Below, piece after piece: positions 56,440 to 64,000 of a stretch of DNA of 64,000 bases. Every line of letters begins with the position of its first letter. The first letter of the stretch is position 1. Made by a program: the position numbers and the translations under genes. The notes under the pieces are model-generated. The model was not told the origin of the DNA, did no database searches, and was given only the letters and a program-made list of their open reading frames with translations. The DNA is from Paenibacillus taiwanensis DSM 18679 (lineage in GTDB: Bacteria > Bacillota > Bacilli > Paenibacillales > Paenibacillaceae). Location: NCBI RefSeq assembly GCF_000425125.1, contig NZ_KE384306.1:273705-337704 (forward strand), given 5' to 3'.

Positions 56440-57123
56440 ATGACCTGGAAAGTGGATAATGACTGGTCTCAACTTTTGCACGATGAAGTACGGAAGCCAT
56501 ACTTCAAAGCATTGTGGGCATGGTTAAGAGAAGAATATAAGGATCAAGTAATTTACCCTCCATTTGACCAATTATTTACGGCCTTTCAGTTAACTTCCTA
56601 TGCGGACACAAAAGTGATGATCGTGGGACAAGATCCCTATCACGGCCCAGGCCAAGCTCACGGCCTCAGCTTCTCGGTTCTGCCAGGCGTGCGAATTCCG
56701 CCGTCACTTCTTAACATGCTCAAAGAGAGCGCGACTGATGTGGGTACAACGATGCCGAGTCACGGATATTTGAAAACGTGGGCAGATCAAGGTGTATTTA
56801 TGTTAAATACGGTGCTGACCGTAAGAGAATCTCAACCCAATTCCCATAAAGGAAAAGGTTGGGAAATATTTACCGATCAGGTTATACAACTGCTAAACAA
56901 ACGAGAGCGTCCTGTCGTATTTGTATTGTGGGGGAGTCATGCACAAGCGAAAGCTAAAATGATCGATCAATCCCGTCATTTCATCGTACAGGCACCTCAT
57001 CCAAGTCCGTTGTCTGCTCATCGTGGTTTTTTTGGCAGCCGACCGTTCTCTAAGATAAATGATCATTTGCAAGCACTCGGAGAAGAGCCGATCGTGTGGC
57101 AACTGCCTCCGCTTGAGTCATAG
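56440..57123 (+). CDS. ung: Uracil-DNA glycosylase (family 1)
   Basis: This 227-residue enzyme removes uracil from DNA. The water-activating motif is GQD65PYHGPGQAHGLSFSV and the leucine loop is H187PSPLSAHRGF. The length is normal. ATG at 56440 follows GAGAGGGCGAG; the frame opens at 56362 but that stretch lies inside the tRNA terminator. Single-gene unit between two tRNA loci. Confidence 0.96.
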   Translation: MTWKVDNDWSQLLHDEVRKPYFKALWAWLREEYKDQVIYPPFDQLFTAFQLTSYADTKVMIVGQDPYHGPGQAHGLSFSVLPGVRIPPSLLNMLKESATDVGTTMPSHGYLKTWADQGVFMLNTVLTVRESQPNSHKGKGWEIFTDQVIQLLNKRERPVVFVLWGSHAQAKAKMIDQSRHFIVQAPHPSPLSAHRGFFGSRPFSKINDHLQALGEEPIVWQLPPLES

Positions 57124-57270
57124 TATCACATATCACGATTAGTGGACTGCTTGTAGCAGGTTTAGTGGCACAAACTGCTTGCACAATGCAGTCTTTCTTT
57201 TCTTGATTAGACATGGAGAAGTGAATTCCAAGCTATGTTAAGTTGTGCATGAATACATGAACAGTAAACG

Positions 57271-57299
57271 TTGACAATGACTGCGGCCGATGATATATT
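57271..57299 (+). promoter_or_regulatory. Promoter of tRNA-Val
   Basis: TTGACA (57271-57276), a 17-base spacer and TATATT (57294-57299). The tRNA begins 42 bases later. Confidence 0.8.
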
Positions 57300-57341
57300 A
57301 GTTGATATATTCACTCATTATTGATTTATTGTATATAATGT

Positions 57342-57417
57342 GATCTGTTAGCTCAGCTGGGAGAGCACCATCTTGACAGGGTGGGGGTCAGTGGTTCGAG
57401 CCCACTACAGATCACCA
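57342..57417 (+). tRNA. tRNA-Val (GAC)
   Basis: A 76-nt cloverleaf with encoded CCA: acceptor GATCTGT / ACAGATC, anticodon loop TTGACAG with GAC, T loop TTCGAGC. Confidence 0.95.
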
Positions 57418-57430
57418 TACATGAACACAC

Positions 57431-57459
57431 AACCCTTGATTATGATCAAGGGTTTTTTT
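57431..57459 (+). terminator. Terminator after tRNA-Val
   Basis: AACCCTTGAT-TATG-ATCAAGGGTT stem followed by TTTTT. Confidence 0.92.
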
Positions 57460-57694
57460 GTTGCTGTGGGGCTGTTTTTGCGCTCTGTGATTCGAATAAG
57501 CGAGCCATGACACCTACATCAGTTTACAATTGAAATGCTTTCAGCCGTAATCAGCTGTCTTGCCCTGACAATCAGCACATACAAAGTAGCAAGCAATTGG
57601 TGTTTGAGACGACTAAAGTTTGTGGCGTGCTCATACATTGGAGTAGGAAGATGACTACCTTCTCCATATGAGAAAGGACAAGCGGAGGGATATG

Positions 57695-57856
57695 ATGCTA
57701 GGAGCTCAGTTATTCGTTTGGCTATCAGGTGTATTCGGAATCGTAGCCGTGTTATGCTGGTTGCTATCTCGACTGTTAGTTCATGACAGCACCAATCACG
57801 ATGAGCGGTATGTATGGCTGCGCAAAATAAATGATGGCTCTGGTAAGGAGCATTAG
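57695..57856 (+). CDS. Small single-span membrane protein
   Basis: The 53-residue product starts MLGAQLFVWLSGVFGIVAVL; one hydrophobic helix (about 4-26) is followed by a charged tail (HDSTNHDERYVWLRKINDG). GGAGGGA lies 4 bases before ATG 57695; ATGs at 57692 and 57668 are in frame. No family recognised. The short regulatory-type membrane peptide could be real, given its ribosome binding site and composition. Confidence 0.55.
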   Translation: MLGAQLFVWLSGVFGIVAVLCWLLSRLLVHDSTNHDERYVWLRKINDGSGKEH

Positions 57857-57991
57857 CGAGGATCGAACCGTTTGAGCCTAGAAAGGCGACAGGTACAGGT
57901 GGAATAAGGTCGTTTGCAGATGGTGTTTAAGATGATCTGTTTGCGGTGAAAATGGTGATATACATCGTTGATAGGTGAATTGGAGGGATGT

Positions 57992-58186
57992 ATGATGCCA
58001 AGATCGAGGCCTTATTTCAAACCAATAGTTGTTGCAAGTATCGTTATTGTACTGCTTGTAGGTTGTTCAGGCATGATGATAGCGGCCTCCGACCCGTACA
58101 AGGATCTGGAGCCTCAAGAAGGTACAGTTCCGATCTATGAGGATGTCTATGGTAAAATAGTGCCGCGCGATGTCTATCAGCCTTGA
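57992..58186 (+). CDS. Small putative lipoprotein
   Basis: The 64-residue product has a basic N-terminus, a hydrophobic stretch and a lipobox-like LLVGCSG (Cys near residue 26). The mature part is acidic (SDPYKDLEPQEGTVPIYED) and ends PRDVYQP. GGAGGG lies 4-7 bases before ATG 57992 and ATG 57995. No family recognised. It is followed by a terminator, so it is probably a one-gene unit. Confidence 0.65.
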   Translation: MMPRSRPYFKPIVVASIVIVLLVGCSGMMIAASDPYKDLEPQEGTVPIYEDVYGKIVPRDVYQP

Positions 58187-58213
58187 AAACAGAAATATTA
58201 AGGGATTCATCAG

Positions 58214-58271
58214 ATACGAACAGGCTCTATGGCAATGCTATGTTGCTAATATAGGACCTGTTCGTATTTTG
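58214..58271 (+). terminator. Terminator between convergent small genes
   Basis: ATACGAACAGG / CCTGTTCGTAT arms with a loop of about 32 bases, followed by TTTTG. It lies between the lipoprotein gene and the small gene on the opposite strand. Confidence 0.65.
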
Positions 58272-58278
58272 ATGTGCA

Positions 58279-58452
58279 TTACACATGGTCAGGATCACGA
58301 TCACGAGCATCTATCGCTGACGTAGACGAATCGGATCGCTCCTCTGTATCCCACTTATGAGTGTATGCCTTCTTAGTAACGATAAGCAGCAGGAAGACCA
58401 TACCAATAATCATGACCACTACGGCCACAATTGTTGCGGTAACAGGGTCCAT
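58279..58452 (-). CDS. Small membrane protein, 57 residues
   Basis: On the minus strand AGGAGG precedes ATG at 58452. The product starts MDPVTATIVAVVVMIIGMVF, has one membrane helix (about 4-26) and an acidic, Asp/Ser-rich tail ending RDPDHV. The size and layout recall YtzI-like small membrane proteins, but the identity is not certain. The frame is open further upstream into the divergent acetyltransferase gene; that extension is not supported by a ribosome binding site. Confidence 0.65.
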   Translation of the reverse strand: MDPVTATIVAVVVMIIGMVFLLLIVTKKAYTHKWDTEERSDSSTSAIDARDRDPDHV

Positions 58453-58576
58453 CAAGTACCTCCTATTTTTGAAAGCGTATTCGATAGCCTTACTATACAT
58501 GAATTTCATTTTTTTGTATAATATAAATTTGTTCATGTGGTAAAATAATTGCTTATAAATGACGGAGGTGAGGCTA

Positions 58577-59023
58577 ATGGCAGCTGAGATCATAGAGGTA
58601 AAGACCCAAGAACAATTGGATGAGTGCATTGCGATCCGTAAAGAAGTGTTTGTGCAGGAGCAAAATGTGCCTGATGAAGTAGAATGTGATGAATACGATT
58701 CATTAGATGCCCCTGCCTTCCATGTGCTGCTCATGATTGATGGCAAATATGGTGCTACAGGACGAGTAAAGCTTATTGATGAGTTCACGGCAAAAATGCA
58801 ACGGATTGCAGTCAGAAAGCCATTTCGTGGCTTAGGGATAGGTCGGACCTTAATGATTGGTTTAGAACAAATCGCTAGGGCGCATGGCGTTGAGAAATGT
58901 GTGTTGGACGGACAGTGCCAAGCAGAAGGGTTTTATAAGTCTTTGGGCTACGAGACCGTATCAGAAGAGCCTTTCTATGATGCAGATATTTTGCATGTGC
59001 GTATGGAGAAGAAATTGTCGTAA
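58577..59023 (+). CDS. GNAT-family N-acetyltransferase
   Basis: This 148-residue protein has the GNAT fold: IAIRKEVFVQEQNVPDEVE near the start, GATGRVKLI in the core sheet, and the acetyl-CoA loop VRKPFRGLGIGRTLM (Q/R-x-x-G-x-G/A). The early segment FVQEQNVP is typical of the ElaA/YjcF-like subgroup, for which substrates are unknown. ATG at 58577 follows GGAGGTGAGG; an ATG at 58559 is in frame without a site. Confidence 0.9.
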   Translation: MAAEIIEVKTQEQLDECIAIRKEVFVQEQNVPDEVECDEYDSLDAPAFHVLLMIDGKYGATGRVKLIDEFTAKMQRIAVRKPFRGLGIGRTLMIGLEQIARAHGVEKCVLDGQCQAEGFYKSLGYETVSEEPFYDADILHVRMEKKLS

Positions 59024-59194
59024 TACACATTTTATGTTTATTGAGGTGTGCCTGAGTAGGTTTTCATAAGATGTCAGTCGTTTGGGAATGCTAGAAATGG
59101 TAACGATTCAACGCATCTGGTGCAGCGGTTCAGTCTCAGGTGAGACGTTATACTATGACCGATCTTAAATAGAAACGCGAAGGATGGGATAGCA

Positions 59195-59428
59195 TTGACA
59201 GAACGTGAGACATTTGTAGCGGTACAACGTAACGGGGATGGCGATCTGACATCTTTTCAGACAAGCTCAGGAAGAGTTTTAAACTACACTGAGGCTGTGC
59301 AGGCTGTTCATAATGGAGAAATTGCTGGAGTAAACACGTTTAAAGGAAAAAATGGAGGCACTTATATCCGCGGAGATGCAGATGGCGATCCTTCCAACAA
59401 TTTAGACAACTTGCCTACTTTTCACTAA
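59195..59428 (+). CDS. DUF3892 domain protein
   Basis: This 77-residue protein starts MTERETFVAVQRNGDGDLTS and matches the short DUF3892 pattern (V-x-x-N-G-D-G, GRVLNYTEAVQAVHNGEIAGVNTF, Y-I-R-G-D-D). The function is unknown. The start is TTG at 59195 with AAGGATGGGAT upstream. It shares a two-way terminator with the hydrolase gene on the opposite strand. Confidence 0.8.
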   Translation: MTERETFVAVQRNGDGDLTSFQTSSGRVLNYTEAVQAVHNGEIAGVNTFKGKNGGTYIRGDADGDPSNNLDNLPTFH

Positions 59429-59447
59429 TGAAATGGGCTTATGACAG

Positions 59448-59492
59448 AAAAAGAGCACTTTGACCGTATTATACGGCTAAAGTGCTCTTTTT
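59448..59492. terminator. Bidirectional terminator
   Basis: AAAAAGAGCACTTT / AAAGTGCTCTTTTT is a perfect 14-bp stem with T or A runs on both sides and an inner CCGTAT / ATACGG stem. It serves the two convergent genes. Confidence 0.92.
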
Positions 59493-59504
59493 GATAACAC
59501 CATG

Positions 59505-60239
59505 CTACATTAACGTATAAATTTGATGCTGGTTAATAAAGGGCATAGGTCCGGTGCGACCTTCCCATTGCGGACGCTCATCCCCGTAGTGCATTAAAGA
59601 AATACGCTGCTGCAAGGATATCGGCAAGGTCAGTAGTTCATGTATGGTGGAATGCACTTCGCCTGTTCCGATCAGTTGGCAATCATGCCATATATGTTTA
59701 ACACCATTGTCAACGAGGGATTGGAGCAGTTCAAAGTTAAAGCGCATATCTGCTGTGTAAAAAAAACAATCATTAATGAGCAGGGAGTAACTATTTTTGC
59801 CAGGCATATGATCGGTTTTGATCCATTTGACTTGAAGGTCAGTGGCAAGGGTATGGTTATGCTCTGGTTCCATTGGCATGACTTCAAATACATCGTCTAA
59901 TTTGCTAATCCCGTCCTGACTCATTCCACCTTTAAGGGTGTTCTCCCATAACATATCTACGAGAGATGTCGCGATATATAATTTAGGCTTTCGCTTGTAT
60001 CTGAACTTCATCTGGAATGCATATTCTTCCAAGCCGCCGACATGATCTGCATGCAGATGAGTGACGATGACACCATCGAACTCATTGAAGGACTTGCCTA
60101 GCTGGTGAACAGCGATAGGGGCTGTAATTCCACAGTCAATTAAGAGCGCCTGTTGGGTAGTGTGCAGTATAGCATTGTTGTTAAAATATGTTTTGGCAAA
60201 AGCACTCCCTGTGCCTAGCATTTGCAGTTGAATAGTCAT
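59505..60239 (-). CDS. Metallo-beta-lactamase-fold hydrolase (RNase Z-like)
   Basis: This 244-residue protein has the MBL metal site VTHLHADHVGG (about 59-69), an N-terminal MLGTGSAFA that is usual in this fold, and later ligands in KTDHMPGKNSY, YTADMRF and WHDCQL. It resembles single-domain MBL hydrolases near RNase Z, but the RNase Z exosite is not seen, so the substrate is unknown. Confidence 0.85.
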   Translation of the reverse strand: MTIQLQMLGTGSAFAKTYFNNNAILHTTQQALLIDCGITAPIAVHQLGKSFNEFDGVIVTHLHADHVGGLEEYAFQMKFRYKRKPKLYIATSLVDMLWENTLKGGMSQDGISKLDDVFEVMPMEPEHNHTLATDLQVKWIKTDHMPGKNSYSLLINDCFFYTADMRFNFELLQSLVDNGVKHIWHDCQLIGTGEVHSTIHELLTLPISLQQRISLMHYGDERPQWEGRTGPMPFINQHQIYTLM

Positions 60240-60390
60240 CTCTCTCCCAGATCCTCCAAGCTCTATTATTTTACACCCACTGTATCACGGGCTAGGTAAA
60301 TGCACAAGCGAACGGCTCTTGTCTCACATAGTATGGGGAAGAAGCGATTTGCTTTGCAGTGTGAGACGTGGGAGAAGCGGGTGAGCGATT

Positions 60391-60600
60391 ATGGCTAAAG
60401 GCAAAGGCGCCAAAAATAAGAAAAAAGAGCTATCTGGGGGGCGTGCCCAGTATACGATGAGGGTTGTAACTTCTGACCGCTGCATCGTATGCCCGACGCC
60501 TTGTGCGAGAGGGTTAAAGTACGTCTCGCGCATGAACGAGCCAGGAGCGGTCGGCAACGGTGTGCCTTGTATATTAACACGGACAAAGCTCAGTAATTAA
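60391..60600 (+). CDS. Small Cys- and Lys-rich protein, 69 residues
   Basis: The product starts MAKGKGAKNKKKELSGG and contains CIVCPTPCARG and a later Cys (VPCIL), giving a possible metal-binding or structural cysteine cluster. The basic N-terminus suggests nucleic acid or ribosome contact. The ATG at 60391 has a modest GGGTGAGCG upstream. Family not recognised. Confidence 0.65.
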   Translation: MAKGKGAKNKKKELSGGRAQYTMRVVTSDRCIVCPTPCARGLKYVSRMNEPGAVGNGVPCILTRTKLSN

Positions 60601-60606
60601 TAACAG

Positions 60607-60720
60607 CTATGGGATGGACACGACGTCATTAAACTGCTCAGGGAACGGATAGACAAATGATCCAAGCTCAAGCATATTCGGCAGCTGCTTTCCTTTCCCT
60701 GAGTTCTCACGCGCATCCAT
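60607..60720 (-). CDS. Possible small protein, 37 residues
   Basis: On the minus strand TAGGTGATTG lies 7-9 bases before ATG at 60720. The product starts MDARENSGKGKQLPNMLEL and ends FNDVVSIP. The middle GSFVYPFPEQF reads like real protein. It is short, with no known family, so it is a candidate only. Confidence 0.4.
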   Translation of the reverse strand: MDARENSGKGKQLPNMLELGSFVYPFPEQFNDVVSIP

Positions 60721-60782
60721 GTGCGTCAATCACCTACTTAAAGAACACTTGATGTGATGTCGGAGGGATGAGGTGGCATAGG

Positions 60783-61421
60783 ATGAATATCGTGTGGAAA
60801 GGTAATGCGTATACCAATTCATGCGCTCGCAAGGGACAAGTTCCCCAGATTATTGTGAATCATATTGCATCTGCTCGTATGTCGGCTTTGGATGACTGGT
60901 ATACAAACCAAAATAATAAAATATCGTCAGCTCATTATGGCATTTCCAAGAAGGGTGTTATCCATCAATATGTATCGTTAGAACGTGCAGCCTTGGCCAA
61001 CGGAATTCCTCCTAGCAGCATTCAAGCAGCTCCCTCTTTGTTCGTAAGAAGCAAGCAGCACAATCCGAATCTATACAGTGTCTCCATTGTTCATGAGGGA
61101 ATGGATGGCGAACTAACCGCTGAGCAGTTTCAAGCGTGTGTACAATTGCATCGTTATATTCAGCGCATCATTCAGGATAAATGGGGGTATTATCTGCCGC
61201 TCACATCTGATTATGTAATCGGGCATCATCAGATTGATCCTATACACAAAGCAGATTGTCCAGGTCACAATTTCCCGTGGGGCAGATTGTATGAAGAATT
61301 AGCGTATACGCCCCCTTCTGACGAGAACATTGACAATATGATAAAAAAGTTGTATGACGCCGATCTTCAATTAAAGCGTCTGGAGCAGCGGGTTACTGCA
61401 CTGGAGCAGGCCTTGTTGTAA
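60783..61421 (+). CDS. N-acetylmuramoyl-L-alanine amidase (Amidase_2/PGRP type)
   Basis: This 212-residue protein has the amidase-2 fold: IIVNHIASARM with the first zinc histidine, SSAHYGISKKGVIHQYV, VSIVHEGM and VIGHHQIDPIHKADCPGHNFPW with the later zinc ligands. A short coiled coil closes the C-terminus (LYDADLQLKRLEQRVTALEQ). No signal peptide is seen, so export could need a holin or lysis, as in phage endolysins. ATG at 60783 gives the typical start; GAGGTGG is upstream. Confidence 0.88.
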   Translation: MNIVWKGNAYTNSCARKGQVPQIIVNHIASARMSALDDWYTNQNNKISSAHYGISKKGVIHQYVSLERAALANGIPPSSIQAAPSLFVRSKQHNPNLYSVSIVHEGMDGELTAEQFQACVQLHRYIQRIIQDKWGYYLPLTSDYVIGHHQIDPIHKADCPGHNFPWGRLYEELAYTPPSDENIDNMIKKLYDADLQLKRLEQRVTALEQALL

Positions 61422-61505
61422 AGAGAGCAAATTGCAAATGTGGCCGCAACTCTCTTGCATATTAGGAGTATAACTATACAACTAAGCTGTTGGAGGTTAG
61501 CACTC

Positions 61506-62081
61506 ATGAAATGCAGGAGAATTGCCGCGCTTGTCTTACTCGGTTCTATTGTAGGTGGATCACTTGCCTCTACAATACCGACAGTTGCTGCGGAAAGCAG
61601 CACAGACAAGGTGCATGTTGAATTAAATGGCCAAGCGATATCAGATGGGGGGGTAATGGTAGACGGGCGAGCTTATGTGTCTGTACGTGATCTGCAAGAA
61701 GCATTGCAAGCATTCGTATACTGGGATGCCGCCAATAAGAAAATATCGATCCAGAAGCCTAACATTCATATGCTGATGTTCCAGGACAAGGCTACTTTCG
61801 GTAAAGTTAAGACTGGAAAAACAGCTTTCTCCGTACTGGTACAAGTGGATTCGCTGAAGACGCAAGTTGACGCTATTAAGCTGACGATTATAGACCCGAA
61901 CGGGAAATCTTCAGAAATTCAACAATCAGATATTGATACGAAGCAGGACAATTTCTGGTTCCGATCCTCGGACTTTAAATACGATTTTAAAGCAAAAGGT
62001 GAATATACGGTAAATTGCTACTTGAGACAAAAAAACGGCGAGTTCACTTTATTGTCTAAAAAGACGATAGAAGCGGTGTAA
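61506..62081 (+). CDS. Secreted stalk-domain (copper amine oxidase N-terminal-like) protein
   Basis: This 191-residue protein has a signal peptide (about 1-27, ending TVAAES), then one stalk domain (VHVELNGQAISDGGVMVDGRAYVSVRDLQEAL ... YWDAANKKISIQ; two pieces) and a C-terminal beta domain (LTIIDPNGKSSEIQQ, FKAKGEYTVNCYLR). Stalk domains are common in Paenibacillus wall proteins and are thought to be structural. ATG at 61506 follows GGAGG by 10 bases. The gene follows the amidase by 84 bases and may share its transcript. Confidence 0.82.
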   Translation: MKCRRIAALVLLGSIVGGSLASTIPTVAAESSTDKVHVELNGQAISDGGVMVDGRAYVSVRDLQEALQAFVYWDAANKKISIQKPNIHMLMFQDKATFGKVKTGKTAFSVLVQVDSLKTQVDAIKLTIIDPNGKSSEIQQSDIDTKQDNFWFRSSDFKYDFKAKGEYTVNCYLRQKNGEFTLLSKKTIEAV

Positions 62082-62227
62082 TCATGGTTTTGCTCTTTGA
62101 TGAGTGTTATTTTTGAACGTTACATATACTAGCCTTCAAGGGTGTCATTTCGTTGACCTTCCTCACATATCGTGGTACGATACGAAGGATGCAACATACT
62201 ATTTGCACAATAAAGGAGAACTATGTA

Positions 62228-62542
62228 ATGAGCGAACATAACCATAATCATGACTGCGGCTGTGGCCATGACCACGACCATGAGCATAATCACGAAGAGT
62301 TTATCGTCACACTTGTGGACGACGAAGGTAACGAAATAGAAATGGCATTGGTTGAAACGTTTAACGTTGAAGAACAATTGTACGCTCTGCTTCTTGAGAG
62401 AAATAACCCTGAAGCTGATGGTATCATTGTACGTGTAGACGAAGACGGTGAGGACATGGTCCTTAACGCTATTGAAGAAGATGAAGAGTGGGAACGTGTA
62501 CAACAAGCCTATGATGAGCTTGTATCCTCCCAAGAAGGTTAA
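62228..62542 (+). CDS. DUF1292 protein with His-rich N-terminus
   Basis: This 104-residue acidic protein has a metal-binding-like start (MSEHNHNHDCGCGHDHD, His/Asp/Cys-rich to about residue 22), then the DUF1292 core (FIVTLVDDEGNEIEMALVET, EEDEEWERVQQAYDEL). DUF1292 (YrzB) proteins are widespread in Bacillota without a known role. AAAGGAGAA precedes ATG 62228; an ATG at 62223 is followed at once by a stop. Single-gene unit with its own terminator. Confidence 0.88.
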   Translation: MSEHNHNHDCGCGHDHDHEHNHEEFIVTLVDDEGNEIEMALVETFNVEEQLYALLLERNNPEADGIIVRVDEDGEDMVLNAIEEDEEWERVQQAYDELVSSQEG

Positions 62543-62571
62543 TTCCCTTCTCTTAATAAGGTAATAAGGAG

Positions 62572-62599
62572 AAGCCCTAAGACAACTTGGGGCTTTTTG
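62572..62599 (+). terminator. Terminator after the DUF1292 gene
   Basis: AAGCCCTAAG-ACAA-CTTGGGGCTT stem followed by TTTG; the reverse strand could also use it for the convergent gene. Confidence 0.85.
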
Positions 62600-62623
62600 T
62601 TATATGTAATGTTATATACACGA

Positions 62624-63043
62624 TTACTTACGGGGATTAAAATACATCTTTCGCCCGTTAAACAACGTCAACTCTGCCTTCCAAGTGCGTGCTAAATACT
62701 TGCATAGCTCATTGCCTTTATTCGAATCTCCCTGCGTGGAAGTGTCAGGAAGGACAACTTCCACATAATGACGAAGGGTGCCCTCATTATCATGTGTTCC
62801 AACCCCAAACAGGATATATCGGTATAGCGGATGATTGCCACGCAGCAGAAAGCCAACCTGTTCCTGGCCCTGCTTGGTCTCAAATGTGTAAGGAAAGGCA
62901 GCTTCAGCATAATCCCAACCTAGCTGGGTGCCTGTTAATCGGGCTTGCTCTTGATATTGAAGCAACTGCTGCTTCAAATCCTCCAATGTTGCGGAAGGTA
63001 CCACTGATCCATCCTTAAAAGCAATTATGGCTCGTTGACTCAC
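62624..63043 (-). CDS. DUF1885 family protein
   Basis: This 139-residue soluble protein has segments GWDYAEAAFPYTFE, LYRYILFGVGTHDNEG and VVLPDTSTQGDSNKGNELCKYLAR and ends LFNGRKMYFNPRK, which fit the DUF1885 family of Bacillales. The function is unknown. It is convergent with the DUF1292 gene. On the minus strand GGAGGGAGTA precedes the start. Confidence 0.75.
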   Translation of the reverse strand: MSQRAIIAFKDGSVVPSATLEDLKQQLLQYQEQARLTGTQLGWDYAEAAFPYTFETKQGQEQVGFLLRGNHPLYRYILFGVGTHDNEGTLRHYVEVVLPDTSTQGDSNKGNELCKYLARTWKAELTLFNGRKMYFNPRK

Positions 63044-63155
63044 TGTACTCCCTCCTAAATATACCGTAATCCAAATCCTATCATAACACCCCTTAGTAAA
63101 AGTGGCAATATTTTCATGCTTTCATTTTTACTTTCCTTTAACAGCTTGGTTCTGG

Positions 63156-63185
63156 TTGATAAAAAATGGAAAATTGTGATATAGT
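63156..63185 (+). promoter_or_regulatory. Candidate promoter of the DUF3055 gene
   Basis: TTGATA (63156-63161), an 18-base spacer and TATAGT (63180-63185), 72 bases before the start codon. Confidence 0.6.
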
Positions 63186-63256
63186 GAACTTGTATCTGTG
63201 TGAGTTAGAATGAATAGTTATGGTAAGGCAAGTTGAAAAAGTGAGGAGGAGATGTT

Positions 63257-63544
63257 ATGTATGAGCATTTGTATGAAGTGACGGAGCAAGCAAATATCAG
63301 TTTCATAGGATGGGCTGCTGAGCAGGGACGTTACGATTTCGCACTCATCTACTCCAATCATTTCATCGGGAAGACGCTGGTCGTATGCATGCAGACCGGC
63401 AGATCTACGCTGCTAAGCGAAGAGGACTTGACGCCAGAACAGATTCAAGTATCTTTTCAACTCGAAGATATGACCTGTGCCAAAGAAGCTGTCCAAATTT
63501 TAAGCACCCGAATTCCCGCCTTGCAAGTGAGGGACCAGTACTAA
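63257..63544 (+). CDS. DUF3055 (SAV0927-like) protein
   Basis: This 95-residue protein matches the small DUF3055 pattern: ISFIGWAAEQGRYDFALIYS, HFIGKTLVVCMQTGRSTLL and SEEDLTPEQIQVSFQLED. The function is unknown; homologues are common in Bacillales. AGGAGGAGAT precedes the ATG by 6 bases. Confidence 0.75.
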   Translation: MYEHLYEVTEQANISFIGWAAEQGRYDFALIYSNHFIGKTLVVCMQTGRSTLLSEEDLTPEQIQVSFQLEDMTCAKEAVQILSTRIPALQVRDQY

Positions 63545-63590
63545 CAGTACTAACGAACGCATTCCTCCGTAGACCTAGCTGACATAAGGT

Positions 63591-63617
63591 GAGGCCTCCC
63601 ATTGGGAAGCCTCTTTG
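63591..63617. terminator. Terminator between convergent genes
   Basis: GAGGCCTCCC-ATT-GGGAAGCCTC stem with a short T run; it lies between the DUF3055 gene and the decarboxylase gene on the opposite strand. Confidence 0.75.
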
Positions 63618-63625
63618 TTGAGTAT

Positions 63626-64000
63626 CTATTCAAATATAGCGGTCTCTTCCTTAATGACCTTTACAAATTGTATGGAACGATCCTCTGGTCCTTTGACAGG
63701 CAGACCGATATCCACGTGATCACGTATATAGTCAATGTTTTGTTGTGAAATGACTTCACCAGGAAGTAATATCGGAATACCAGGCGGATACACATAAATA
63801 AACTCTGCAATGATACGTCCTGCTGACTCTTTGAAAGGCACAATTTCTGTATCCCCATAAAATGCATCTCGCGGAATTAGGGACAACTGTGGAATTTCTG
63901 GTATTTTCACAACGAGCTCTTGGACCTCATTCCGATTAATATGAGCGGCAGACAACTCACGTAAAGCATCAATCAAAATGCTAATCGTTTCATCTGTATC
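63626..64000 (-). CDS. Orn/Lys/Arg decarboxylase, C-terminal part (cut by window edge)
   Basis: Only the last 124 codons are in the window; the frame runs open to base 64000. The visible part is the C-terminal domain of fold-III/fold-I Orn/Lys/Arg decarboxylases of the SpeA/YaaO kind: RDAFYGDTEIVPFKESAGRI, YVYPPGIPILLPGEVI and DYIRDHV. In Bacillales such genes make agmatine or cadaverine for polyamine synthesis. Which amino acid is used cannot be told from this part. Confidence 0.9.
   Translation of the reverse strand, partial: DTDETISILIDALRELSAAHINRNEVQELVVKIPEIPQLSLIPRDAFYGDTEIVPFKESAGRIIAEFIYVYPPGIPILLPGEVISQQNIDYIRDHVDIGLPVKGPEDRSIQFVKVIKEETAIFE

Noticed and set aside
58453-58788. Upstream extension of the small minus-strand membrane gene
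   Set aside because: It overlaps the acetyltransferase gene and its promoter region; AGGAGG clearly marks the start at 58452.

Overview
The window is one contiguous chromosomal stretch of a spore-forming, Gram-positive bacterium of the Paenibacillus type (Bacillota, order Bacillales). This rests on gene content and order: a division and cell-wall (dcw) cluster with spoVD and spoVE, then spoIIGA-sigE-sigG, the ylm-divIVA block, an LL-diaminopimelate aminotransferase next to a PyrR-controlled pyrimidine operon, strong GGAGG ribosome binding sites, frequent TTG starts, and a GC content that looks to be in the mid 40s. The species cannot be named from the sequence alone.

Layout. (1) 1-20.5 kb: a DUF4349 lipoprotein, then mraZ-rsmH-ftsL-pbpB-spoVD-murE-murF-mraY-murD-spoVE-murG-(murB pseudogene)-murA-divIB-ftsA-ftsZ. 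These genes make lipid II precursors and build the divisome and the spore cortex machinery. MurB is decayed in place. (2) 20.5-24.6 kb: spoIIGA-sigE under a promoter with the hallmarks of Spo0A control, an insertion of broken IS1182-like transposase pieces, then sigG behind a leader hairpin and a candidate sigma-F promoter. (3) 24.8-28.9 kb: ylmC, pgeF, ylmE, sepF, ylmG, ylmH, divIVA (septum and pole biology). (4) 28.9-35.4 kb: T-box-controlled ileS of the long, eukaryote-like class, a DUF5665 gene, a convergent DksA/TraR-like gene, lspA and an RluD-type pseudouridine synthase. (5) 35.6-46.2 kb: dapL, then a PyrR attenuator and pyrR-pyrB-pyrC-pyrAA-pyrAB-pyrF-pyrE; pyrP, pyrK and pyrD are absent.

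(6) 46.2-48.3 kb is an AT-rich accessory pocket with two secreted proteins, one broken by an in-frame TAA and carrying a 12-bp tandem repeat. (7) 48.4-55.5 kb is an operon for an unusual export-type ABC system: a MacB-like ATPase, a membrane-fusion lipoprotein, a large FtsX-type permease, a second ATPase ending in an AbrB/SpoVT-like fold, and a family-1 solute-binding lipoprotein. This is the most unusual functional unit in the window. (8) 55.7-64 kb: a tRNA trio (initiator Met, a second CAT tRNA that is probably Ile2, Leu-TAA), ung, tRNA-Val, and a string of small or single-gene units (membrane peptides, GNAT, DUF3892, MBL hydrolase, amidase, stalk-domain protein, DUF1292, DUF1885, DUF3055), ending in the 3' part of an Orn/Lys/Arg decarboxylase that runs off the window.

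All product names come from reading motifs and gene order; no database search was possible.
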